64,000 nucleotides of DNA from Crocinitomicaceae bacterium (GTDB taxonomy: Bacteria > Bacteroidota > Bacteroidia > Flavobacteriales_D > Crocinitomicaceae): contig JADJGJ010000002.1 of the NCBI GenBank assembly GCA_016708105.1, positions 62,001-126,000 on the forward strand, read 5' to 3'. A program made the translations under genes and the position numbers. Below the pieces are notes generated by a model, which made no database searches, had not been told where the DNA came from, and saw only the letters and a list, made by a program, of their open reading frames with translations. Every line of letters starts with the position of its first letter. Position 1 is the first letter of the stretch. This document shows positions 19,226 to 28,082 of the stretch, one piece after another.

Positions 19226-20621
19226 GCAATGGAATTTCTATAAAATATACAACGGGAGTTTTACTGATCAATTTTATCTCACCATCCATTTGTTCTGCAA
19301 ATGTTCTGATAAGGGTAAGACCGGTGCTTTCACTTATTTCAAATGATACTTGTTCAGGAAAAGTACCTGCATGGTCACGATAGGTTATCTGCAATTTGGT
19401 GCCGTGTTGCTGAAGTTCAATTACTGTTTTGGTGTGTTGCATTTTGGTAAGCACATGTTTTGCAGAATTGGTCATGATCTCATTGAGCATAAGCCCAAGC
19501 GGCATTGCCTGATTAATTTGTAATTTACTGTCATCACCTGCAATGTTTAATTGATGCGTTTCATCAGGCCGCACAAATTCAAATAATTTTACCAGGTAAT
19601 CACTGAGTGAAATGGTTTTAAAACTATCACTGGCATATAAAAGTTCATGTACCAGCGCAGTAGATTTTATGCGCTTGCGACTTGCTGAAAGGGCCATTGA
19701 TAATTCAGGATTATCTGATTCCAGTTCTTGCAACTCAAGCATGCTGGATACAAGAGCGAGATTATTTTTAATGCGGTGATGAATTTCAGCAAGTAAAATC
19801 TCTTTTTCTTTCAATGCGTTTTCAAGATCATGTTGCTGTTTCACTTTCTCAGTGATATTTTTTGAGAAAATATTGATGCCAATTATTTTTCCGTCGTGAT
19901 TGTAGATGGGATGATAATTTGATTCATACGACATGTTGCCCATGGTGGCAGAATGAAAAACTTCTACGTCTGTAAGGCGCTCTCCTTGCAAAACTTTGTG
20001 ATAGATTTCTTTAAGTTTTTCATGCCTGATTGGATCTATAACTTCCAATACCGGGTCTCCTGCTGAAGGTTCTTTATTCACTGCCAGATGCACCATTTGC
20101 GCAAATACATGGTTGAATTCAATCAGATTGAAATTTGTATCAATAGAACAAATAATGTCTGTTGTATTATTGATGATTGATTTTACTTTTTCAGCTGCAT
20201 TTGCTAATTCAAGTTCACGTTGCTTTAATATGGAGATATCTTCTGAAACCAAAAACAAATGGGTGATTTCACCTTCTGCATTTTCAACCGGAACAATTTT
20301 TGTTTCATACCATGCTTTGCCAGAACTGTTTTCTGATGATTGTCCAACAATTTGTATCGTTGCTATCTTTTTTGTTTGTTTTGCCTCTGCTAATTTTTGA
20401 GCGTATAATTCATTGTATTCCGGTGCAACAAATTCAAAAATGGTATGACCTAATACATTGCCTTCATGGTATCCGGGTTGATAGTGATTTAGAAATAGCA
20501 TGCGGTATTCAACAGGCTCCAACACAATAACCAATTGGTGTAATGCTTGCGCCAAAGTGAAATACAAATGATCTTTAAAACTTCCGTCAGTATTGTATAG
20601 GGGAGACTTTGTCATACGCAA
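19218..20621 (-). CDS. PAS-domain histidine kinase, HisKA_2 type
   Basis: This is a 467-residue soluble kinase. Two PAS-like domains lie at about residues 20-135 and 145-265, each ending in a PAC-like segment (VSEDISILKQRE, FSKNITEKVKQQ). The HisKA_2 dimerisation domain has the EIHHRIKNNL motif with the candidate His at 281-282. A HATPase domain occupies the C-terminus with the N-box LNEIMTNSAKH. It has no TM segment, so it should sense a cytoplasmic signal. It overlaps the downstream receiver gene. Confidence 0.92.
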   Translation of the reverse strand: MRMTKSPLYNTDGSFKDHLYFTLAQALHQLVIVLEPVEYRMLFLNHYQPGYHEGNVLGHTIFEFVAPEYNELYAQKLAEAKQTKKIATIQIVGQSSENSSGKAWYETKIVPVENAEGEITHLFLVSEDISILKQRELELANAAEKVKSIINNTTDIICSIDTNFNLIEFNHVFAQMVHLAVNKEPSAGDPVLEVIDPIRHEKLKEIYHKVLQGERLTDVEVFHSATMGNMSYESNYHPIYNHDGKIIGINIFSKNITEKVKQQHDLENALKEKEILLAEIHHRIKNNLALVSSMLELQELESDNPELSMALSASRKRIKSTALVHELLYASDSFKTISLSDYLVKLFEFVRPDETHQLNIAGDDSKLQINQAMPLGLMLNEIMTNSAKHVLTKMQHTKTVIELQQHGTKLQITYRDHAGTFPEQVSFEISESTGLTLIRTFAEQMDGEIKLISKTPVVYFIEIPLHA

Positions 20622-20761
20622 GGGTTATGACTAAAGTAGCATTTTTAAATGAAGGTCATTTCATTCAGGCTGATTATCTTTTTTAAAAGTGAAACAATTA
20701 GCAGATATTCAGCTAGGTGCAGAATAATTTCAGCCTTGTTTTCGCGTTATCAACTATTCCT

Positions 20762-21841
20762 TTAAAATTTAAAAAACCAAGTACACATTGGAATTGGAAT
20801 TGAATATGCATCACCCTCAGAAGGAAATGCAGCAACACCTGCCAACGCAACTTGAAAGGCCCTGTTTTCTTTAGTTTGAAAACGCATGCCGGGCATTAAG
20901 AACATAGCCCAAGTTGCTTGTTTTTTGTCTTCAACAACATGCATATAATAGCCCGGCGTATAATCATAAGGAGGATTTGGATTGTAATATGGCTCAGTAA
21001 TGGTTGTAGTAGTAACAACATTTTTGGTTGAGTAAAAAACACCAAACATAGAATCAAAAAAGAAACTTGCTTTAGCTCCCATTGCCGCAATACAGGCTAC
21101 AGAAAATATGGGCCCGCTTGACATGGGTCTTAATTTTGTATTATAGCTATATATACTAAACCATGGCTGATCACTATAATAGGTTCCGGGGTCAATATAG
21201 TTGTCATAAAATCCATCTTGAAGGTAAGCATAACCGGCACCAAACGTAAAATTATTTTCACGAGATCCTATAGTCATATTTGCAAAATGAATTCCGCCAT
21301 ACCCTCTGAAAGAATTGAGATAACCAGAGGTGCCCATGAGCGTACCTAATGAAAAATTGAGTTTCTCATTCTTGGTTTTCAGCGTGTACTTCAATGCCAG
21401 TAACATGGGGCTTGCAATCCAAGTTGACATGATGCCCACATTAAAATTATCTGTAACTGCTAAGTGAACTTCAGGACCGTATAAATTAATTAAGCCATAA
21501 TTTTCACCTTTATTAATCGGTAAGGCATTCGTTGTAAAAGCGTATCTGGTTGTAAACGGACTTGCCGCACGGAACTCTCCATATATAATTTCTTTTTCTT
21601 CACCTACAGTGACAATACTTTTCACCTCAAATTTTGGAATGTAAATTTTTCCAAGATCAGCTGTTTCAATCAAAATTTCACGACCATCATCACTCAGAAT
21701 ATAGCCAATATATTCATGCCCATTATACGTAGTAACTACCTGCAATGGTTTTATTTTGCTAGTGTCAGAATCTGTTTCTTGCGCAAACAAAAAATTGGAA
21801 GAGCAGAATAAAATTAAAAATAACGTGATTAGATTTTTCAT
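20762..21841 (-). CDS. Hypothetical outer-membrane-type protein
   Basis: This 359-residue protein has a signal peptide to about residue 20 (NFLFAQ). Residues 30-85 form a small beta domain (YNGHEYIGYILSDDGREILI). The rest consists of alternating short beta strands rich in aromatic residues and glycine, and it ends in ...CTWFFKF with a terminal Phe, as expected for an outer-membrane beta barrel. I do not recognise a named family. It appears monocistronic. Confidence 0.75.
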   Translation of the reverse strand: MKNLITLFLILFCSSNFLFAQETDSDTSKIKPLQVVTTYNGHEYIGYILSDDGREILIETADLGKIYIPKFEVKSIVTVGEEKEIIYGEFRAASPFTTRYAFTTNALPINKGENYGLINLYGPEVHLAVTDNFNVGIMSTWIASPMLLALKYTLKTKNEKLNFSLGTLMGTSGYLNSFRGYGGIHFANMTIGSRENNFTFGAGYAYLQDGFYDNYIDPGTYYSDQPWFSIYSYNTKLRPMSSGPIFSVACIAAMGAKASFFFDSMFGVFYSTKNVVTTTTITEPYYNPNPPYDYTPGYYMHVVEDKKQATWAMFLMPGMRFQTKENRAFQVALAGVAAFPSEGDAYSIPIPMCTWFFKF

Positions 21842-22266
21842 ATCAATTGCGTTTTGTTATGCATGAAGATAGAGATGATTTGATAAAGGTAAAAATTATC
21901 GGTGAGGCTTAACATGATATGAGTCAGGTTGGGGGGGATGAAGTGACTTAATACTTAAAGTATCTATAATTTCTATTACGGCAGATCTCTTTACTTTTGT
22001 GTGATTTTTATAAAGAAAATTCCAAACAGAATCCATGCCAACAATAATCAGAAACAAGACGGAAAGGATAATAACTTTAGATGAGAACAGACATAAGAAA
22101 TTTACAACTCTTATACCGAAGCCCTCTCCAGTAATTCAGTAAAATTATCCTAAATGACTATTGCATTTGCAATATACTGTTTCGTTAATGGACCAAAATT
22201 TACAATTAAATACAAATGACATAAGGTCATGAGTAATGCAAAAATGTTTTCAAATTATTAACCCAA
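21842..22266. other. Gene-free stretch of 425 bases
   Basis: No supported gene, RNA or repeat was seen. Short open frames here lack start signals and typical coding composition. Confidence 0.5.
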
Positions 22267-23091
22267 CTATTGCAAAACAATTTCTACTCGTCTGTTCTTC
22301 TTTCTGCCTTCTTCAGTCTCGTTTGAGGTTACAGGACATAAAGACCCCACACCATCAGATGAAAGACGGCTGGCAGATATGCCTTTGGATATTAAATATG
22401 TTACAACGGCTTGTCCGCGCTCTTTAGATAGCTTCAAATTGGAGGCAAAGTCACCTGTATTATCTGTATGACCAACAACGATAATATTTACTGTGGGATT
22501 TTCTTCAAGATATGTGATGAGTAACAATAATTCACTTTCAGATTCTGGTTTTATTACCGATTCATTAACGTCAAAAAATATTCCGTACAAAAGTGCCTTA
22601 CCATCTGTGTCAATACTTTTTTTGATGTCTAGAACAATTTCTTGCTCCATTTCTTCAACAATTAGTATTTCAATGTTATAATTGCTCACGTCATCTCCGT
22701 TACCGGCATTTACCATTAGGTAAACCTCTTTATTTTCAATTGAAAATGTAAAAAACATTTTAGAAAGTTTTTTACCCTTTGCTTGTAGAACAGCATTATA
22801 ATAATTTTGATAAATTTGATCAGCACTTAGTTTTCGGCTTTCGGTACTTTTCTTCCAATAATAGATTTTCTTATAGTGCCCACCTTTTAACAGCGTTACC
22901 GCTTCACCTCCCGGCGGATAATATACAAAATTAGGCTCCTTATACTCGCTTTCTTGACAATCTGAAATGTAAAAACCTTCAAATCGATTGAGGTACGTTG
23001 GCTCAACATCTTTACACGCTGGCTTATCATCTTGGGCTGATGCATGAAATGTTATTGTTGCACAAACTAGTATTAGAAATAGCTTTTTCAT
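22267..23091 (-). CDS. OmpA-family peptidoglycan-binding protein
   Basis: This 274-residue protein has a signal peptide to about residue 19 (FHASAQ). Residues 20-150 are an N-terminal domain of unknown type. An OmpA-C domain is at about 165-274, with IFFDVNESVIKPES, VGHTDNTGDFASNLKLSKER and a final KKNRRVEIVLQ. The Asp in TDNTGD and the Arg in NRRVEI are the usual diaminopimelate contacts. It should tether the outer membrane to peptidoglycan. It is read away from a 401-base gene-free stretch. Confidence 0.9.
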   Translation of the reverse strand: MKKLFLILVCATITFHASAQDDKPACKDVEPTYLNRFEGFYISDCQESEYKEPNFVYYPPGGEAVTLLKGGHYKKIYYWKKSTESRKLSADQIYQNYYNAVLQAKGKKLSKMFFTFSIENKEVYLMVNAGNGDDVSNYNIEILIVEEMEQEIVLDIKKSIDTDGKALLYGIFFDVNESVIKPESESELLLLITYLEENPTVNIIVVGHTDNTGDFASNLKLSKERGQAVVTYLISKGISASRLSSDGVGSLCPVTSNETEEGRKKNRRVEIVLQ

Positions 23092-23492
23092 TTTATTTAT
23101 TTTTATGATACTTCATTAAGTTAAGCAGAAATCGGTTCACACAATTATCCCCACAATTTGTTTAATCCTTTTTTCTTCAAAATTGTTTGCATAATACCTA
23201 ATCGGCCTATCAAATGTAATATAATAAACAAGGTTCACTCCATACTCAAGCATGTAGTGGCCAGAAATGTTGCACTGTATACTCTTACTGGTTTTGACTT
23301 GTGGTAAATGCAACAAAATAGAGTTTATTAATCGCAATAATACCCGCGCAAAATCCCTAGTTATACGAATATTGGATTTAGGGAAACATCATAACTCAAA
23401 TACTACTTCAGTGATGAATACTGCCTTTGAGTGTTTGAATGTCATAGAAGAAATGAACCACTCAAATCCAACAGACCAATTAAAAAATTTAC
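23092..23492. other. Gene-free stretch of 401 bases
   Basis: Two short open frames exist (an 84-codon one at 23267-23521 on the plus strand and a 66-codon one at 23137-23337 on the minus strand), but neither shows a start signal or recognisable protein. The plus-strand frame also runs into the end of the next gene. I see no RNA or repeat. Confidence 0.4.
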
Positions 23493-24269
23493 CTATTCCC
23501 CCTCCAACATATCCCCAATAACCTCATACACCGCTTCAGCGCAGCCTTCGTGGTGTCGGCGCGCCCAAAAGGTGACAAACCATTCGGCGTCATAGCTGTA
23601 GGTGAAGCCTTTTTTTTCTAATACGCCCGGGTGGGTATTTTCAGTTGATAATTGATACACTAGTTTTGAAATTTGATCATAATCTTCCCAACTATCATTG
23701 GATAATAATTCATACAGCTTTGAAAGTTTTTTGATGTTGCCTTTTTTTGATTGTATATGATCATAGTTCTCTTTTAGTATTTCAAGGCATCTTCTCTCTT
23801 TTCTGTTTTCTGCAAGGCAAGGTTTGACAATAGTTAAAACTACCCCATCAAAAACGCCCCATAAGCGCAGAATATTTTCATTGGATCTGGAAATATTGTT
23901 GTATAAAAATCCGCGACGGGTGGTTTCTTTATCTGCCCATAATTCATATTCGGTATTCATGAAATTTTCATATTGATAGCGGCCCGTCAATCCGTAATAA
24001 TTCCATACGTAATCATAGATATTCAATTCATTTTCAAATGGCCCCAAATAGTTTATCATGTATTTGATATAATTGGCGGCTGTTTTTTCTGTATTCCGGG
24101 CTGATTTAATAAATTCTTTTGCCCATTGCTCACGCTGCGCATCTGTGCCTTCAGGAAAAACGGGTTCGTTGATATCAAACAAATGCACGTAACCTGTATC
24201 TGATTGGGCATGCACCTTACCCGTGGTTATTAAAATGCTAACCAGAATGAAAACTGAATATCTTGACAT
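23493..24269 (-). CDS. Hypothetical exported protein
   Basis: This 258-residue protein has a signal peptide of about 21 residues (ITTGKVHAQ). The mature protein is helical and rich in Trp, Tyr and charged residues (WAKEFIKSARNTEKTAANYI, AEWFVTFWARRHHEGCAEAV). No known family was recognised. It is divergent from dxr, with a 46-bp palindrome in the region between them. Confidence 0.7.
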   Translation of the reverse strand: MSRYSVFILVSILITTGKVHAQSDTGYVHLFDINEPVFPEGTDAQREQWAKEFIKSARNTEKTAANYIKYMINYLGPFENELNIYDYVWNYYGLTGRYQYENFMNTEYELWADKETTRRGFLYNNISRSNENILRLWGVFDGVVLTIVKPCLAENRKERRCLEILKENYDHIQSKKGNIKKLSKLYELLSNDSWEDYDQISKLVYQLSTENTHPGVLEKKGFTYSYDAEWFVTFWARRHHEGCAEAVYEVIGDMLEGE

Positions 24270-24392
24270 AATTAAAATGATTATGGGTTAAAGATATTTA
24301 ATTCATTCAAATGATTTGAACGATTTTTCTCAACTTGTAAATTCTTATGTATTGAACAATACGGTTGTTTTATGGTTATTTCACGTTGTGGG

Positions 24393-24438
24393 CGCACATA
24401 AGTAGGCGCAGGTCGCGACCTGCGCCTACTTATGTGCG
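24393..24438. repeat. Perfect 46-bp palindrome upstream of dxr
   Basis: Both arms are 23 bases and pair without mismatch. The centre is GGCGCAGGTCGCGACCTGCG. It sits between divergent genes, 62 bases upstream of the dxr -7 element. It shares the GGCG...TCGCGA...CGCC architecture with the palindrome at 2129-2180, suggesting the same repeat family. Confidence 0.9.
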
Positions 24439-24499
24439 GTAATGCGATAATGGATTGAACAATCACCACATCATGATACCATTTTCTAAATTCAAGTGA

Positions 24500-24507
24500 T
24501 ACTTTTG
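24500..24507 (+). promoter_or_regulatory. Bacteroidota -7 element for dxr
   Basis: TACTTTTG matches TAnnTTTG and ends 4 bases before the dxr ATG, implying a nearly leaderless transcript. No -33 TTG is found at 19-base spacing. Confidence 0.5.
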
Positions 24508-24511
24508 TACT

Positions 24512-25675
24512 ATGTCTTCAAAAAAGAAAATTGCCTTGCTGGGTTCAACCGGTTCAATTGGAAAACAAACGCTTGAGGTGATAGATGCCTGCCCTGATAA
24601 ATTTGAAGTATCAGTTTTAACCGCAAACAATAACGCTGATTTGTTGCTTGATCAGGCATTGAAATATAGACCCAATGCGGTGGTAATTACCAATGAAACA
24701 AGTTATGAAAAAGTAAAAGATGTTTTGTGGAATGAAGGCATAAAAACCTTTTGCGGTGAAAAAGCACTGGAAGAAATTGTAGAGATGGATGAGATTGATA
24801 TTGTGCTTACCGCACTGGTTGGTTTTTCAGGCCTTAAACCTACTATTCGCGCTATTAATGCAGGAAAAAATATTGCGCTTGCAAACAAGGAGACGCTTGT
24901 GGTTGCCGGTGAAATTATCACCCCGCTTGCGCGAGAAAAAAAGGTAAATATTTATCCGGTTGACTCTGAACATTCAGCAATTTTTCAATGCATTACCGGC
25001 GAATTTCATAACCCCATTGAAAAAATTTATCTCACGGCATCGGGTGGTCCTTTCAGAGGAAAAAAACGAGATGAACTTGCGCATATCACCAGAGCGCAGG
25101 CTCTCAAACACCCTAACTGGGAAATGGGCGCAAAAATCACTATTGATTCGGCTACCATGATGAACAAAGGGCTTGAGGTGATTGAGGCAAAATGGTTATT
25201 TGATTTAAAAGCTGAACAAATTGATGTGATTGTGCATCCGCAGTCTATTGTGCATTCCATTGTTCAGTTTCAAGACGGAAGTATGAAAGCACAAATGGGT
25301 TTGCCTGATATGAAATTGCCTATTCAGTATGCGCTGACTTATCCTGAAAGAATTAAAACAGAGTATAAGCGATTCAATTTTGCCAATTACGCTGCATTGA
25401 ATTTTGAACTGCCTGATAAGTTTACGTTTCGCAATCTTGAAATAGCTTATCAAGCTATGTCTGCAGCAGGAAATATGCCTTGTATTTTAAATGCAGCAAA
25501 TGAAATTACCGTCGCTGCTTTCTTGCAAGATAAAATTGGATTTTTGGAAATTGCTGAATTAAACGAAAAAGCAATGCAGCGTGCTCAACACAGCAAAACT
25601 ATTTCATTGGAATCATTATTAGAGACTGACGCTGAGGTGCGCAAAATGGTAGGTGAGTGGGTGGCTAAAAAATGA
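24512..25675 (+). CDS. dxr: 1-deoxy-D-xylulose 5-phosphate reductoisomerase
   Basis: This 387-residue cytoplasmic enzyme makes 2-C-methyl-D-erythritol 4-phosphate from DXP with NADPH, the second step of the MEP isoprenoid pathway. The NADPH-binding loop is GSTGSIGKQTLEVI at residues 8-21. The metal and substrate motifs are VDSEHSAIFQC, ASGGPFR and KITIDSATMMNKGLEVIEA. Length and motif order are typical of the family. It is probably monocistronic, with its own promoter. Confidence 0.97.
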   Translation: MSSKKKIALLGSTGSIGKQTLEVIDACPDKFEVSVLTANNNADLLLDQALKYRPNAVVITNETSYEKVKDVLWNEGIKTFCGEKALEEIVEMDEIDIVLTALVGFSGLKPTIRAINAGKNIALANKETLVVAGEIITPLAREKKVNIYPVDSEHSAIFQCITGEFHNPIEKIYLTASGGPFRGKKRDELAHITRAQALKHPNWEMGAKITIDSATMMNKGLEVIEAKWLFDLKAEQIDVIVHPQSIVHSIVQFQDGSMKAQMGLPDMKLPIQYALTYPERIKTEYKRFNFANYAALNFELPDKFTFRNLEIAYQAMSAAGNMPCILNAANEITVAAFLQDKIGFLEIAELNEKAMQRAQHSKTISLESLLETDAEVRKMVGEWVAKK

Positions 25676-25723
25676 TTCTTGTCAGTTAGGGAATTTACCG
25701 TAATGCATTTTATTTTCTTCCAT

Positions 25724-25731
25724 TAATTTTG
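25724..25731 (+). promoter_or_regulatory. Bacteroidota -7 element before an envelope-gene trio
   Basis: TAATTTTG ends 4 bases before the GTG start at 25736, again suggesting a very short leader. The -33 element is not clear. Confidence 0.4.
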
Positions 25732-25735
25732 CCGA

Positions 25736-26362
25736 GTGAAACAGATAGTTTTTTTATTGTCTTTTCTTTTAATTAGTGCTGCCGGACAAGCGCAAGTTAA
25801 TATTGCCTTTGGCTATAACGCCGGCATGTTTACAACCCCCCAACGAAATTTTGAAATACTGGAATATAGTTATAGAAACGTAATGCCCGGGTTTAAAATT
25901 CCAAATTTTCTGCGTGGCCCAAGTTTGGGTTTCAGAATGGAAGATGAGAATGTTTTGGCTGAATTTTTATTCACACAAAAAACAATGAGCACAAGTAAAT
26001 ATGATTACGTTGGGTCAGATGGTGAAACGTATGATTATAAACTCAAAATGCAATTGCGTACAATCAATTTTGGATTTGCGTTTGGTGGTGAAAGTATGAA
26101 AATCGGGGTATCAATGGATGTGGGTAGATTCAGAGCAATGAAAAAAAATGGCATTAGCAGTGATGACCCGGCGTGGGAAAAGTATTACGGAATGAATACC
26201 TGGTTTGGCGGGTTTACATTTTTTGCTCCAATTAGAGTGGGTGTATTTGAATTGAGACCTTATTTTCAAATGAGTTGGTTTGTTGACAAATTTGGGGTAT
26301 TAGGGCATACCCACAGGTCTGACAATGTTGGAATTAATTTGAGTTACGTTTGGGAAAGATGA
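25736..26362 (+). CDS. Hypothetical outer-membrane beta-barrel protein
   Basis: This 208-residue protein starts with GTG. A signal peptide runs to about residue 19 (ISAAGQAQ). The rest consists of amphipathic beta strands (LGFRMEDENVLAEFLF, RTINFGFAFGGESMKIGVSM) consistent with a small barrel. Function is unknown. Its TGA stop overlaps the ATG of the next gene (ATGA), indicating translational coupling within a three-gene operon. Confidence 0.75.
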   Translation: MKQIVFLLSFLLISAAGQAQVNIAFGYNAGMFTTPQRNFEILEYSYRNVMPGFKIPNFLRGPSLGFRMEDENVLAEFLFTQKTMSTSKYDYVGSDGETYDYKLKMQLRTINFGFAFGGESMKIGVSMDVGRFRAMKKNGISSDDPAWEKYYGMNTWFGGFTFFAPIRVGVFELRPYFQMSWFVDKFGVLGHTHRSDNVGINLSYVWER

Positions 26363-27141
26363 TGAAACGAATTTTATTAATCGGATTTTTTGGTTTTCAA
26401 CTGGCAACATTTTCTCAAATGGGTTTTGAAGTTGGATTCAGATCAGGTAAAGTATCATCCAAATCATTTGATGAATTTGTCAGCACATTTAATGCGTACC
26501 ATGAATCTATTATAACTGAACCGCTAGATGACTTAGGTATGACGTACGGTTGGGGTGCAGGAATGGATTTTGAAGTGGGTGGATTTTTTGGTGCTTTGCG
26601 CTTTAGTGATGTGAAAGCAAACACAACCGCAGTATATAATTCCGGTGGAAAAAGACATTTGGATCTGACTCAATTTATGTCAACAGTGACTTGTGGTTTT
26701 GGAAAAAATTTAGAAGAGTTTGCATTTCATCTTGGTGTAGGTATGGCATTGGGTAAAGATGTTATCACATCATATTATGAATATGCTGATGGTACTATAA
26801 GTATTGGCAAAGAGAAATTGCTAAACGGCATGTATGAAGGACTTCACTTCTCTTATGTCGCTGATCTAAGCGCAGCTATTAGTTTAGGTGGTGGATTTAT
26901 GATTTATACCCATCTTGATTATTTGTTTGGATCATTTGCAAAAATAAATTTCACTATGGATGAATGGCATTGGGACAAAAGTTTGGATGCATACTACCAC
27001 ACGCCTGAAGGCTTGCCGCTTGATTATGGTGAGTGGATGTCATTGCAAGGTTCTTTCACCTATCCGGTAGATAAATTCGTAAAAACTGACATGAATGGAT
27101 TACGGTTTGAAATTGGTCTGCGGTATCAATTGAATTTTTAA
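26359..27141 (+). CDS. Hypothetical outer-membrane beta-barrel protein
   Basis: The start is taken as the ATG at 26359, which overlaps the upstream stop; an ATG at 26362 is equally possible. The protein has about 260 residues. A signal peptide (LIGFFGFQLATFSQ) precedes a glycine- and aromatic-rich series of beta strands. It ends RFEIGLRYQLNF, with a C-terminal Phe as in barrel proteins. The upstream product has similar overall design, so the two may be related or form a pair. Its stop overlaps the next ATG. Confidence 0.75.
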   Translation: MMKRILLIGFFGFQLATFSQMGFEVGFRSGKVSSKSFDEFVSTFNAYHESIITEPLDDLGMTYGWGAGMDFEVGGFFGALRFSDVKANTTAVYNSGGKRHLDLTQFMSTVTCGFGKNLEEFAFHLGVGMALGKDVITSYYEYADGTISIGKEKLLNGMYEGLHFSYVADLSAAISLGGGFMIYTHLDYLFGSFAKINFTMDEWHWDKSLDAYYHTPEGLPLDYGEWMSLQGSFTYPVDKFVKTDMNGLRFEIGLRYQLNF

Positions 27142-27626
27142 TGAAGCATATTTTTTACATAGCCGGTATTATCATCTTGTTCACTTCATGTGGCAAAGCA
27201 GATTTGGTGAGATATGATTTTGCCGGCGCTTGGAATATGGTGTCACTTCATCAAGAATTTTACAGCAATAACCAAGTAGACTCCACAAGAGATTATACAG
27301 ATTTGGGTGTATGGCTGTTGACTGATAATAACAGTGATTCATACAATTACATGGAGTATGAAATGAACACAGCTTGGCCGTTAGGCTTCAGTAGTTTTTT
27401 GCAATCTGCAGGATTACCTGTTGAGGCTGGTGCTACATTTTGGTACACTGATAGGTCAGCTCAACGTTTCACAGTGCACGAAGATTTATTTATTGGATCA
27501 GCATACCAAATTTTCACGGTCAATAAAGTGAAACGGAATAAAATAGAAATACAATTTGTAATAGCAGACGGCACAAACGGCCAATACCTGAGCTACAAAG
27601 AAATTTTCATTCTAGAGCGTCTCTAA
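27141..27626 (+). CDS. Hypothetical lipoprotein
   Basis: This 161-residue protein has a lipobox, LFTSC, with Cys near residue 17. The mature part starts YDFAGAWNMVSLH and resembles lipocalin-like Bacteroidota lipoproteins in its W...V pattern, but I cannot assign it firmly. Its ATG overlaps the preceding TAA by one base, making it the third gene of the coupled envelope operon. Confidence 0.78.
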   Translation: MKHIFYIAGIIILFTSCGKADLVRYDFAGAWNMVSLHQEFYSNNQVDSTRDYTDLGVWLLTDNNSDSYNYMEYEMNTAWPLGFSSFLQSAGLPVEAGATFWYTDRSAQRFTVHEDLFIGSAYQIFTVNKVKRNKIEIQFVIADGTNGQYLSYKEIFILERL

Positions 27627-27737
27627 GCTATCTATAAAATTTGTTCAGTCCCAGCATTACTCGGTCCCCCCCTTGCACTAGCTGTACAAATTTTCTCATT
27701 TTCTTCTCAGTTTAAAAATATTTCGTACTTTCATTCT

Positions 27738-28049
27738 ATGGTTATTAATCTGATGGTCATAGCGTTATTGATTGGATTGGTTCTTGGATTCAATCTTGCC
27801 TCATTGGTTCCAAGATTTACTATCAAAGTGATTCAGTCTATTGGGTTGTTCAGGGGATGTGTTTTGGGATATGAAAAATACACCCAAACAAATTCTGACA
27901 ACCGGACAGAAAAGAGGAGTCGTTATTTCTGCAAGGACAGGCAAAATTATAAAACAACCTGTACGGGAAAAATTTATTTCATCGTAGTTTTTCTATCAGT
28001 TGCCTTGTTTGAAATGATGGCAGTGGGCATTTATTTTTTGATGGTTTAG
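27738..28049 (+). CDS. Small hypothetical membrane protein
   Basis: This 103-residue frame has a hydrophobic helix at each end (about residues 4-24 and 81-102) and a Cys/Lys-rich middle (RYFCKDRQNYKTTC). The hairpin topology and the ATG 111 bases after the previous gene make it plausible. No homologous family is recognised, and it could be a chance frame. Confidence 0.5.
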   Translation: MVINLMVIALLIGLVLGFNLASLVPRFTIKVIQSIGLFRGCVLGYEKYTQTNSDNRTEKRSRYFCKDRQNYKTTCTGKIYFIVVFLSVALFEMMAVGIYFLMV

Positions 28050-28082
28050 GGGATAAAATTTCCTAGTATCAGCATTTATCAA

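Noticed and set aside
23267..23521. 84-codon plus-strand gene
   Set aside because: It has no promoter or family match and its end overlaps the opposite-strand gene; the frame could be chance.
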